Source: Chytridium lagenaria (lineage: Eukaryota > Chytridiomycota > Chytridiomycetes > Chytridiales > Chytridiaceae). From it: 64,000 bases of DNA. Made by a program: the position numbers and the translations under genes. The notes below the pieces were generated by a model that made no database searches, was not told the DNA's origin, and saw only the letters and a list, made by a program, of their open reading frames with translations. Below, piece by piece: positions 12,463 to 22,876 of the stretch. The stretch spans positions 186,001 through 250,000 of the forward strand of contig JAHLKC010000034.1 of the NCBI GenBank assembly GCA_025449115.1. Direction: 5' to 3'. How positions within the stretch are numbered: the first letter of the stretch is position 1; each line of letters starts with the position of its first letter.

Positions 12463-13642
12463 TAAATAGTGAGATGGGCACTTCAGCGAAAATAGAGGAG
12501 AGAGATGAGATGCGATATGTAGATGGGGTGGAAAAGGGAAAGGCTCATAAAAAGCATGGGGAGATAAGGAGAAAAAGATGAAGATAAGGTAGAAAACGCG
12601 GGATGGTGACGTGATGGTGGAAATATATAGACGGTCGAGTAGCTAAGCTTTAGACGGTGAAAGTTAAAAATGAGGGTCGAAGGAACGCGATGTGAGAAAG
12701 CGACGACGGGATGAAGATTGGTTGATTTACGAGAAAGCGATGCGTCTGGTAGATACCCGGCGGTTTCGTGTTCTTCGTGATAGAGTCTAAAACTCTAGGA
12801 TTGTCGCATATACCCTGTCTCAGGGTGAGGGTCCGAATATTAGTGACCAGGTGTCTGAATTTCTTTGACTATATATTGTTAAATTAATTATTTATTATTA
12901 GAATACAACGTAAAGTCGTATTTACTTACTTAAATTCTTTTCTCGGTCTTTTGGCTTATCTTTGTGTACTTACCTCATCCTTTTTTTTTTTTTGATACTT
13001 GCACGGAAACCTTTATCTAAAACAGTTCCTGATGTCTTAATACTGATCTTCCGAACAATATACAGTGCAGGAAGACAGACGCGAGCAATACCATAGGGGC
13101 TCAGGGATGTCAATCTATCACGCCAAATTCACGACGTGATTTTTATAGATGCGGCTCCAATTTAGAACCTACTTCCTCTCAAGACTCGCGATTCACGTTA
13201 ATATTACAGTCGGGATTATTATCTTTTATTCTTGTAGGAAACTAATCAAAAAAAAGTTTAAGTCCTATATTCTAAAAAAATTAATATGAAAAGATTGATC
13301 AGTCCGTCCGTTAGAAATGAATACATTACTGTTAAGCCAGCCGCTACTCTTAATTTTGCATAAGATGTCTTATTTTTCGAGTATAAATAAAGAGGTTATA
13401 CGGTACAAGGAGCTATCATGAAAAGATTCAAAGCGGCACTTGTTCCGTCATCAAAACGAATCCAAAGATAAGCAATTTTCAAATAATACACGCGTAGGAT
13501 TTAGTCTAACGCGCAGCTGCTCAGCGAATGAAGGTGGTCATTCCAAATAAACTTTCAAACGGGCGTATCCACGGCTGATGCTGGTCCGACAACGCTTATA
13601 ATTTTTTTTTTTTGTTGGAAAACAAGCTGGGTGGTGAAGGCT
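12463..13642. other. Intergenic region between members 4 and 5
   Basis: No supported gene. It contains a tRNA-like or SINE-like candidate around 12745-12860 and, at its end, the duplicated promoter segment (13509-13600). Confidence 0.5.
12745..12860 (+). other. Possible tRNA-derived short repeat
   Basis: Contains a hairpin around GAGTCTAAAACTC, the phrase CTCTAGGATT, and GGTCCGAAT, which resembles a Pol III box B. The CTAAAA...CTCTAGGA phrase also occurs in the candidate at 47985-48116. No complete cloverleaf can be drawn, so this is not called as a tRNA. Confidence 0.25.
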
Positions 13643-15518
13643 ATGGGAATGGGAACGCCAGATCTTGGCAATATGGAGATGATGCCGGACATTCAGACTC
13701 AGGGACATTGAGGGAGTCGCGAAGGTCATCTTCATCGTTGGGACCCCAACAAGTATTGAATTCATCTTTGAATCCGGATGATGGGCAACAAACGGGGAGC
13801 TTTAGATTGTCTCACCCGTCACGGTCGGATTCGACGTACTCTTATCCTATGCTTCAAGAGGCGGTGGATGCAGCTGCTTTCTCCTACAATATTTCAGGTC
13901 ATGATGGTTTGGTGCGGGGAGAGTGGCAGCAGCAGTTCCGTTTGGATGCAGGAGGTGGAGTTTATCACAATCCGACGGCGTCCTCTTCAAGTTCCTGGTC
14001 GGCGCAGCATCCACCATCAGATGCTCTGATAACAACAACATCCACAGCATCAGATGGCTTTTGAACAGCTGGAGCCAACGAGTCTATTGTTGCAGAACAA
14101 TCCCACCGCTATTTTCCCATGACCTCCTAGGCCTTCCTCAACATTCCAATCTTAATCCCACCTCCTATCATCTTCAAAACGCATTCACTTCCACTCCCAA
14201 ACTCTCAAACCCCACACACTTCAATACTTTAAGCTCATCCATTACGCCATTCCCACGGTTGAGTGCAACTCCTGGATCGACATTTCAACCAGAGCCCATC
14301 TCGTGGGAATCAAACCGCTCATCAAACTTCTCGACTTTGGCTCGACGCCGCAATCAACATTATTGTCTGCCGTCGGAAACGCAGATATGCTGAGTCGTGG
14401 AAATCCAAGCCAATTCAAACGCCACTCCAAAACCCTTATTCGGAGGACTGCCAGCAACTAGTGTTAATAATACCGCCTTCGCACATTACGCTTCTTCTTC
14501 ATATTTTCACCAACCCGTTAGTTCTCCACACCAAGGCAACTCGTTTCATGTACCCCATTCTTCAAAAGAATATGCGGGAGGCTCGACTTGCAGCTTTTGG
14601 GAGAGCCAGTCACAGGCTCCAATTTAAACCGTGAAAGATCGTCACCAAAACATAAACAGGATAATTTCCACCAGCAAACGAGCCCAGAATTCTCTCCTTT
14701 CTCACCACTTGCTGAATCAACGCTTTCAACGCGTCTCTCAATCTCGAAACGTCTCACTCCCCGTTGAATCTTTCCAACCAAATTTATACTCATTCCGTGG
14801 CCCTGGATCAGGGATCAGAGTTCCAGGGAATGCCGTTTTGGGTTTTGCACCTCAACACCAACAAGCCCCTCCTTCACATGTACCATCCCATACATCTTTG
14901 CAAGAACACAGTAGTACTTTCAATGCAGTACTGGCATCGCAGACTGAGTCATCAATAACACTGGAACATTCATCTCGTCTATCACAAGAGATAGAATTGC
15001 GCCCGCACGGCTCAATTCACCTGCAAGCCACCCAGGGCTTCCACCTCTCGCTCCATCCCCATCGAAACGCAGTCTCGCCCAAACTTCAAAATCACCCCGA
15101 AAACGATCCACCAAATCTCCATCTCCATTAAAACAAGACCAAACCGAATCCCCAAAAGATTTTGTCAACACGATCGTCCATCAACGGCTTCAGCATCCCC
15201 AGTGTCGACGTCGTCGTCATCAGATCAGTGGAAGTGCCAAAGAAGATACGGCGTGTGAAACTGCCGACTGTGAAGTCGGGGATGATTGTGGGGCTTCCGA
15301 GGGGACGGCCGAGGATCCGTGAAATGTCGAGTGGGGCTGGGGAGTTTGGGTTTGTGAGTGTTGTGTTTGATGGGGTTAGAGCGGATGGGACGGCACCGTG
15401 GCATCGGGAGGTGTTGATGGGAGAAGGTGGGGAGGGTGATGGGGAAGAAGAGGGAGATGATGACGAACAAGAAAGTGAGGCAGATGTTTCGGATAGAGAA
15501 AGAATAGGGAGGAAATGA
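13509..15518 (+). repeat. Tandem segmental duplication, copy B
   Basis: Partner of 10540-12462. It shares upstream blocks, coding order, the phrase ATGCTGAGTCGTGG in mid gene and the C-terminal module with copy A. Confidence 0.8.
13643..15518 (+). CDS. AT-hook/HREVL-family protein (member 5)
   Basis: Duplicate of member 4. The ATG at 13643 is equivalent to the member 4 start but needs a frame change shortly after. YSYPMLQEAVDAAAFSY is at about 13835-13890. The middle is frame-broken, as in member 4. From 15162 the last part is open to 15518: VPKKIRRVKLPTVKSGMIVG, AT-hook PRGRPRIR, GFVSVVFDGV, DGTAPWHREVL, then a longer acidic tail (EEEGDDDEQESEAD) than in the other members. Conservation of the module against a drifting middle suggests that the module is the selected part. 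Function unknown; DNA binding is inferred from the AT-hook. Confidence 0.7.
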
Positions 15519-15960
15519 AACGGAACATGGAGATGGGATGGAAAAGTGAGGGGATGCTTATGTAATGGGGAAAATAAAGACGAAGGAGGAGCTTTAGACG
15601 GTGAAAAGCAGACGGGGTATAATATACGGGTCTCTATGAAGTTAGATGAAGATGATGATGGGCATTTTTACGAAGAGAAAAGGAAACGCATTGAAAACAG
15701 GTTGAGACGTAAAGTAGAAGGACATGCCTGTGAAGGGGCGTGGGGCAAGGATAAAGAGTTTAAGGAAGGGTACGCGGTGTCTGATGATCTTCCCCGACGG
15801 GTTTAGGTTGTGTTTTGTATTGGTGATGGTTTGAAGGAAAATACATCAACACCAGAGAGTATTATTATTGTATATCACATGCATCATCATCATTGTCTAT
15901 CATGAGCATAAGATATTATTTATTTATTTTATGTATTTACAAGATGGAAAAATGATGGTA
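15519..15960. other. Intergenic region between member 5 and the transposon
   Basis: A-rich and purine-rich DNA following the stop at 15518. An open frame at 15546-15806 (charged, no motif) is probably 3' UTR. Nothing else is supported. Confidence 0.45.
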
Positions 15961-15992
15961 AATTATTACACCCCCGACTGAACACAACGTTT
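15961..15992 (+). repeat. Left terminal inverted repeat
   Basis: Begins AATTATTACACCCCCGACTG and pairs with 21579-21610 with only two mismatches, immediately after GACTG. Confidence 0.9.
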
Positions 15993-16165
15993 TTCAGAAG
16001 TTGCAGCAACTATTGCCACAACGTTTTGCTGGCAACGTGTCAGTTACGTTTTCAAGTCACTATCTCGTAGCAACGTATTTTTTGGAACGTTACCCCAACG
16101 ATTTTTTAAAATGTTTACACAACGTTTCGCTGCAACGTTGGCACAACGTTTTTCAACGGTTTGAA
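15981..16165 (+). repeat. Left subterminal AACGTT array
   Basis: Six AACGTT hexamers plus several near matches (AACGTA, TACGTT, AACGAT) in 185 bp. AACGTT is a palindrome; arrays of such motifs near transposon ends often bind transposase or its Myb-like partner. Confidence 0.75.
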
Positions 16166-16580
16166 GGTTTTGGGATTCCTACCCTTTCCACCTTTCTACT
16201 TTGGTTGATACCTCAGTAATAATCATAATAATAAAATTAATAATAATACTAATAATGAAGCTTTATTAGTGGTACTCATTTTCTTTTTTTCGCTTTTTTT
16301 CGATGTCGTTAAAACGAAAATCCCATAGTAGTACATAGGTTATACAAAAAAACCTTACGTCTAGGCCAATCAGAAAATTCAAAATAAGCCAACATTCTTG
16401 CGTTCAAAAACCCTCTCTGGAGACGGTTTTTTCGAAAAAAAAAACGTTTTTGTAAAACCTTCGTAATACTCTGTGTAATGAGTGAGGATGGGAACGATGG
16501 AAGAAACGAAGAAATAGTAAAAAAGGGGTTGGCAGTGAAGCGAAAAGAAAGTGTTGTTGAGGCATCGTAAACTGCCCTGC

Positions 16581-17830
16581 ATGCCTCGAGTCTCTGCTAA
16601 AATAAAGACATTAAAAGAACTTCGCCATGTGATCCTTTGGAAGAGTATACAGGCTCAGATCGCCAAAAGAGACAGACGCATGCATCTCAAGCGTGTTGCT
16701 GTAATGCAAATCCTGTATGATGAAGCATGTGAGCAGCGATACCTTTACCCTCGAACATATAACCGACACCTTATCGCGATGGAACAATCGGCAGCTGCCA
16801 TGCTAGCTGGTGACCCTGCTCAATTCAAGAGAGAATTTCGAATGGAACAAGAGAGTTTTTGGGGCTTACATGCTTTGCTCAAAGGGCACCCCGTTTATCA
16901 TTCGACAACGAAAAGACAAACACCAATCGAGTATCAGATGCTGGTTGTTCTACAGCGTTTCGGTAAAGATGGGAATGGCAGTTCATACGACCATTTAAAC
17001 CTGCTCCGAGGCTCTTGCGTTGGCACGGTTGTGAAGTACACGGAGCGTTTCTGTGCGGCGGTGCGGTCTCTGAGGGAAAGTGTCCTTTATTGGCCTGATG
17101 CCGCAGAGCGTAGAACGATGGCGTTGGAGGTTGAGGAATTGGGTGATTTTCCTCAGTGTGTTGGTTTTATTGACGGTACTCTCTTCCCCCTGGAGGAGAA
17201 ACCAGTTGTCCATGGAGAGGACTACTTCGGGAGGAAAAGCAACTACTGCGTTACCGGGCTTTGTCATCTGTGATCACGAAAGACGGGTACGTTACCTCTA
17301 CGTGGGATGGCCAGGGTCGGTCCATGACGCTCGTGTCTTGAACAACTCCCATTTTGGACAACATATGGCCTCGTACTTTTCTCCCGGTGAATACATAATC
17401 GGGGATTCAGCATACCCCTCCAGCAAACACATTGTTCCAACCCTTCAAGAAGCCGACAAACCGTGAAATGCCGTCAACGTACAAACGATTCAACGAGAAA
17501 CTGGCGAAGATTCGTATAAGTGTTGAGCATACTTTTGGGGTTGCAAAAGGACGTTTCCCCATTTTAAAGAGGCTTCGGTTACGTATACGGGGGAAGAAAT
17601 CGATGGCTGTTCTTGTCAATCTCGTTGAGGCCTGCTTTATTATTCATAACCTCATGATCAAGGCAAAGGACGACTTTACCGATAGTGACGTGGATGATGA
17701 CGAATCAGTCGATGAAAGCCCTGCAGCAGACGACTCCTTACGCCAAAGCGGAGCGAGTCAGGTAGTCATGGATAGACGTAATCAAATATTACAGTATTTT
17801 ATGCAAAATGACCTACTTTCGACGCTGTGA
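16581..17830 (+). CDS. Harbinger DDE transposase, two single-base frame breaks
   Basis: DDE-type endonuclease (DDE_Tnp_4-like) that would cut and paste the surrounding element. Catalytic signatures: first Asp in GFIDGT (about 17165-17182), second Asp in GWPGSVHDAR (about 17307-17336), Glu in VEHTFGVAKGRF (about 17523-17558). An N-terminal helical region precedes them. The frame changes twice, near 17250 and near 17440, each by one base. Omitting one base at each site gives a continuous protein of about 415 residues, the normal size. The second site is a CCC run; the first, ACTACTG, is a short tandem repeat. ATG at 16581 is the first ATG in frame. An acidic C-terminal tail follows. The downstream Myb-like gene converges on it with about 120 bp between stops. 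Confidence 0.88.
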
Positions 17831-17950
17831 AGGGCTGACGGGATTGCTGGCTGTTGTTCAAAGGCCATTATGATATAAAAATCGTTTTCATAAATAAGTA
17901 GAATAATAAACTTTATTCAACATCCAACTTAAGTACTTCAACAATAATGT

Positions 17951-19684
17951 TCATTCATCTGACCTCATGATCTCGTCGATTTCCGAAGATGAAAGACCAA
18001 GATCTTCCAACTCCCTTCGCTTCTTTATCATCCTCAAACGATGCTCGACACGTTGCTCTTGAAGATCCAACCTTTTCGACTCCACCTCCATTGACAACAT
18101 GGCTTGACGGGAGTTCTCCTCCTCCTCATGACGCTGAATCTCAATCTGAAGTCGTTGAGACTCCAAACGCTCGCGTTCGGCTGCCCTTTCTTCACGCTGA
18201 GACTCCAAATGCTCGCGTTTTGCTGCCCTTTCTTCACGCACCGCTTCCATCAACCATTCTCTTTCCTGTCGTTTCTTTTCAAGCTCCAATCTCTCCCCTC
18301 CACTTCGTTGCTCTTCTCCAGCTGAACTGCGATGTTTGACGCAGAAGACGCTGAATGTGCTTGCTTCGGTCGTATCGAATCCTTGCCCTTCTTGTTCACA
18401 CCATATGAGGTCCCGCTGTCTTTCCCCTTCTCTGTGACCATCACTGCAGCCTCCTTCCCTTTCCCTTTAACATCCACCGTCAGATCTTCAACGGCAACCA
18501 CAACCTTCCCCTTCCCCTTCCCTTTTGTGTCTCCACCCTGCACCTTGCGTGAAGCTGAAGTTTTTGACGAGCCTCCCACACCGGACGACATTGATGCAGC
18601 CAGAAGAAGTTCAGGGTCCCTCAGATCAAAGTCGTCATCATCTTCATCAGTTGAAGGAGGATCCTGGGCTTCATTCGTATCGGAATCGACGTTGAAAGTG
18701 GTCTCATCCTCGTTGGTGAGCAAGGCGGTTGAGGTAGGTCGACTGTTCATCACGGCTTCAAGCTCGTAGTACTCTCGCACTTGGACCTCACAATGTCCTT
18801 GAATGTCGTGGTAGGTTCATCCGTTGGAAGCAAACCATCCTGTAGCATCACTCCTTGCCCCGTATTGTTGATCCAATCACTCGCTTTTCGAAAAGATCGT
18901 TCGAGTTCCTCAATCTTCTTTTTAACACCGTGTTTGTCTTTGTGGTAAATCCCTTTCTCTCTCAAACGACTGACCACGACCTCCAACTTCACCAATTTCG
19001 TCAACCCCGCATTGACATCCCCGCTTCCTCGATAACGATCGTAGTTCTCATCCTCGGTCAGCCACTCAACGAGAACATCTAAGCATTCCTGATCCCACTT
19101 TGCATTTGTTTTAGCATCTTTTGCAACGCTGCTTGATCCACCCCTAGATCCAGTACCTCGTCCTCTCACGCTCCCCCTTCCAGTCGACTTGCCACGGCTG
19201 GATGCTTGGATGAAGAAGCAATGGAGGCAGTACTTGTTGAGCCAGAAGAACTGCCTCCAGAGGTATCACGGAAGTCTGCAAACCCACTGGATTTTGAAGT
19301 GTTGGCGGAAGAACGAGAAGGGCTTGCTGTACTGTAGCCGGCGGCGGAATACGAAGCTGTAGGGAAGCTACCGTTGATGGCTCTTGGTCCACCGTGATGC
19401 GGAACACCAGAAGGGTAATTGAACGACGTGCCTGCGAAACCTCCGTATCCAGTAGCTCCTGAAGCTGGAAACATTGTGGGCCTTGGGGGACCATGGTGAA
19501 AGGTAGGCTGTCCATTTGGAAACTGCTGTAGCTGGCCGTACGTGGGTGGATGGCTGGTGGAAGGACCCAGGTCAGGACGTTGGAATGTGTAGGCGGAAGG
19601 TGAGGACACCGCTGAATAAGCCGAATTGCTCTGGGGCCATCCTGGTAGATCTTGGCGGATGGGAACAGCAAACCGAGGAGGCAT
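17951..19684 (-). CDS. Myb/SANT-like partner protein of the Harbinger element, frame-broken
   Basis: Order from the N-terminus: a Gly/Ser/Pro-rich region (19684-19166); a Myb/SANT-like domain with three Trp/aromatic-bearing helices (about 19105-18850; KWDQECLDVLVEWL, then SFRKASDWI); an acidic and Lys/Gly-rich linker; and a long Glu/Arg coiled coil at the C-terminus (18289-17951). In PIF/Harbinger elements such proteins bind subterminal DNA and bring the transposase to the nucleus and to the ends. Frame changes near 19170, 18770 and 18270 break the gene. One or more could be introns, but single-base shifts explain them better. The AACGTT arrays at both ends are its plausible target (inference). 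Confidence 0.75.
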
Positions 19685-21280
19685 AGTAACATTTGCCGTG
19701 AATACTGGCTGATGAACGTCAGTCGAGCTTAAACACAACGTCCTACCTGAATAGATGAAACTGACGAGATCTCGGGAGCCTGCAAGCCAGTGGCTCCTGC
19801 TTGGTTGGAGTTTGATTGGATGGCGAACCTGCCGTAGGTTCAGAAGCGTCTTGCGAGGCTTGAGAAGGCTTCTCAGTTTCGTCGACCATCTTTTGGATGA
19901 GTTACAAGTAAATATAAAAAAAAGGAGTGTTTTTTATACCACCACCTATCTCAGAGTCTCCTTTAACTAATAAATAATGATTACTCCGACCCATGCAATT
20001 AATTGCACTCATTTTGAAGGGTTCAAAGCATCTCTTATGACTTCCTGACGGATCGTATATGTACACCCTAATCATTTCAATAAACTAATGATACTACATG
20101 CCTTACCCTTGCTCGAGGAGTCAATGCCCAAGGTAAAGAAAGCGTAACGTCAACGGGTGTGAAGGAAGCAGAGCATAGGTATCATTCCAAAGCTCCCGCT
20201 TCTTCACCCAACGTCGCGAAAGCTTAGGTGCCTAAGGCATGGTGCAACTTAGGGGGGCGTTCGCCAGAGACGGACAGGGGGGGGTTCTCAATAATTTGAG
20301 AAAAATCATGTCTTTATTTACATAAGAGTAACCCACGGTAATACATACATTTGAAAAGCGAGAAAAAACGAAAAGAAAATGTACCACTATTATAGAGTTG
20401 TGGATAAGTGCAAGAAACGTCAAAGTGCCAATGACAGGGGACTAGGGTACAGGGCGTGAGAACAAGCGCACAGATGAAAGAAAGTGAAGGCATACATCCA
20501 TGCCGCAAAAGAAAAAATGCGAAGCATACATTACCTTACAGAGATTAGTATTTACCTGCAGACTCGATAATGAATCAAAGCTACCTAAATCAATTTGCGC
20601 TGAGTCCACTGAATCACTAAACCGAGTTGTTAAAGAAAATGGCATTAAACCTTACATGAAATAGTCCACTCCCTTGCATAATAGCAGTAGTTCCAATCTG
20701 CGAGTTAGTGATAGATATGTTAAACACACGGCAAAGATAATCAACACTTAACACTAAGTGTTGAGCCTTACCAGGGCATTCATCTCCAAGCAGGGTATCC
20801 TTAGAAACTACATCTAATCAGAAAAGTTAGCCCTAGATATTAAGATCAATGACACAACTCAGCGAAGGTATCCAGAGCCATTGGTCGCAACAGTGGCCGC
20901 ACAATAGAGGATGTCTAATTCGAACGTCAGATCTCTTAATGACAATAAAGGGTTTTTTACCACACTATGAAGCATTTGGAACGGCAGGAAGTGATTTAGA
21001 TAAAAGAGGTGGGATAAAGGGGGCGGGATGAAGGAGGCGGGAGGTGGATGAAAAAGCATGGGTTGGGATGAGGAAGGTAGGAGGCGGGATGTAGAACATA
21101 TGACGACGAAGAAATGCCAAAAGTTAGAACGCAACAACAAGTGACGGTGGGTGGGGAGGAATGATGGATGGTGGTAAGATCGTTAAAAAAAAGTGAAAGA
21201 AAAAAGGAATGTGGATTGCTTTCAAATCAAACTAATAATGTTACAGAGGATGGACTTAGCGAAATTGGTGAACGATGTAC
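19685..21280. other. Non-coding interior of the transposon
   Basis: About 1.6 kb between the Myb-like gene and the right subterminal array. Short open frames have no motif or splice support. It probably holds the promoter of the minus-strand gene; the rest may be later insertion or filler. Confidence 0.45.
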
Positions 21281-21578
21281 ATCAACGCTGCTATAACGTT
21301 GGAAAGCAACGTTGTCTATTAAAAAATCCCAACGTTTCCATTTCAACGACATGACAACGTTGGCAAAATGCACAATAAAGTTAATAGAGGTTGCCATAAC
21401 GTTGCAAACCAACGTTGTCGATTAAAAATCCCAACGTTTTCAATTTTCAACGACGTGACAACGTTGGCAAAAAATTCCAACGTTGCAGCAACAACTGTTT
21501 CAACCACATGGGGCGAAAAATAGTTGCCACAACTTCTGAAAAACGTTGGAGTAACGTTTATCCAAAAAAACGTTTTTC
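21281..21578 (+). repeat. Right subterminal AACGTT array with internal tandem duplication
   Basis: About thirteen AACGTT hexamers in 300 bp (the last overlap the inverted repeat), often as ACAACGTTGG. A unit of about 110 bp (CCCAACGTTT ... GACAACGTTGGCAAAA) is duplicated: about 21287-21370 and 21396-21473. The right end carries twice as many motifs as the left. Confidence 0.8.
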
Positions 21579-21610
21579 AAACGTTGTGGGCAGTCGGGGG
21601 TGTAATAATT
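21579..21610 (-). repeat. Right terminal inverted repeat
   Basis: Ends CAGTCGGGGGTGTAATAATT; the reverse complement matches 15961-15992. Confidence 0.9.
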
Positions 21611-21992
21611 ATTTTATGATTTATTTATTTATTACAAATGTATGTTGATTAAATAGGGGTTTGGTCTTGACACCTATTAAGACATGTATATTTAAACAGG
21701 GTCCCTATATACACCTTTGAGGAAGGTATTTTTGTCTTAATTGTACACAGTCACACAGTCACACACGATTTCATATAGAGGCTGAGTCAATTACATGATT
21801 ATTTTATTTTATTTTGATTAAATTAGATGGTCCCTTCACCTTGAGAATCACAAGCCCCATCAGGGCAAATGGAACGAGTAATAAATATTATTCATTATGC
21901 ATGTATAAATATACACGCCCTTTCTCACTTTCTCACCTCACACTTCACTACCTACATTACCCAACGACTCTGATTCCTTCATCAACTCCATC
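21611..21992. promoter_or_regulatory. Upstream region of the gene at 21993 with TATA box
   Basis: TATAAAT at 21904-21910 lies about 85 bp before the ATG. The region also contains a duplicated CACAGTCACACAGTCACACA microrepeat near 21750. No gene. Confidence 0.5.
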
Positions 21993-22688
21993 ATGAACCA
22001 CTACACAATAAAGGACGATTCGCCATCTGCATTCCCCTCAGACCCATCTGAACTCGACTTTGACATTGATACCCTCCTCTCCTTCCCTCCATCACCCTGC
22101 CTCAGTGCTTCTTCTTCAACGTTCACGGATGCAGATCACCAGTCTTGCTTAACATCATCTCCATCGCCCTCGCCCCCTGCTTCAATTGCCGCTGCAAAGC
22201 CTGATGAAGGCGATGATCTACTTGCATGGTTAAACCTCAATAATACAAGCACAGCTGCACTGAGCCAGTCCAATCCCTCCCCGTCATTCAACCAACTTAT
22301 TGATCCTTTCTTCAATCTACACGCCTTCAACAACGCACCAACCACCATCATTCCACCTCCCATCCCTCTCTCTATTTTCTCCGCCCTGGGGAGCCTGCTC
22401 AGCATTCCTTCACCGGCCCCATTGCCCCCGTTTCAGATGCCTTACATGAGCTCTCCATGTAAACCATCATGTAACGAAGTTCTGGCTTACGGGGTTCCGT
22501 ACGCACCCATTCCTACCACCTTCCTCCCACCTCCTACCATCATCGTTCCTTCAAGCCCGATCGTTCCATCATCTTCTGCATCGCCGGCTCTTCATTGCAC
22601 TAAACCTCCGCTTAATCGGCCACGTGGGAAGACGTCTGGCGTGTCTAAACGACAGACATACCAGCCGTCGTTTAATCCAATCTGTTAA
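21993..22688 (+). CDS. Ser/Pro-rich protein related to the N-terminus of member 2
   Basis: 231 residues in one open frame. FDIDTLLSFPPSPCLS near the start matches FDIDFFSTPPSPF of member 2, and DDLLAWLNLNN matches DDMADAWLNIQPL, in the same order. The C-terminus is short and basic (NRPRGKTSGVSKR), with an AT-hook-like RPRGK core but no GFV...HREVL module. It may be a truncated or subfunctional member of the cluster family, separated from it by the Harbinger insertion. Function unknown. The gene has its own TATA box and no frame break. Confidence 0.6.
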   Translation: MNHYTIKDDSPSAFPSDPSELDFDIDTLLSFPPSPCLSASSSTFTDADHQSCLTSSPSPSPPASIAAAKPDEGDDLLAWLNLNNTSTAALSQSNPSPSFNQLIDPFFNLHAFNNAPTTIIPPPIPLSIFSALGSLLSIPSPAPLPPFQMPYMSSPCKPSCNEVLAYGVPYAPIPTTFLPPPTIIVPSSPIVPSSSASPALHCTKPPLNRPRGKTSGVSKRQTYQPSFNPIC

Positions 22689-22876
22689 TGTTATTTTCTT
22701 CACCACGTATCCTTTATAAACTGTCTATTAATCTGTAAATATAATATAATCTGCTATAATTTATCATACCGCCTTTTATCTATAGTCTGGTTGGCTTTGA
22801 TGCACCACCGATTCGTATTAATAATATAGATTTGTCGAATCCATTTGAAATAATCCTCATCACCTAGACCCATACC

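Larger units (their letters stand above)
15961..21610 (+). mobile_element. PIF/Harbinger DNA transposon, about 5.65 kb, autonomous-type
   Basis: Bounded by terminal inverted repeats of about 32 bp with two mismatches (15961-15992 and 21579-21610; core ACACCCCCGACTG). It encodes two proteins, as is typical of the superfamily: a DDE transposase on the plus strand (16581-17830) and a Myb/SANT-like protein on the minus strand (19684-17951), arranged tail to tail. Both ends carry dense AACGTT motifs. A 3-bp target duplication is expected for this superfamily but cannot be resolved, because the outermost AATTATT/AATAATT sequences are themselves complementary. Both genes have frame breaks, so current activity is doubtful unless these are sequencing errors. 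It is inserted inside the AT-hook gene cluster. Confidence 0.9.

Noticed and set aside
12745..12860. Functional tRNA
   Set aside because: No closed acceptor stem or standard cloverleaf could be drawn; kept only as a possible tRNA-derived repeat.
16551..19684. Harbinger genes as a host regulator with a domesticated transposase
   Set aside because: Matching terminal inverted repeats and subterminal arrays show that the genes still sit in a transposon.
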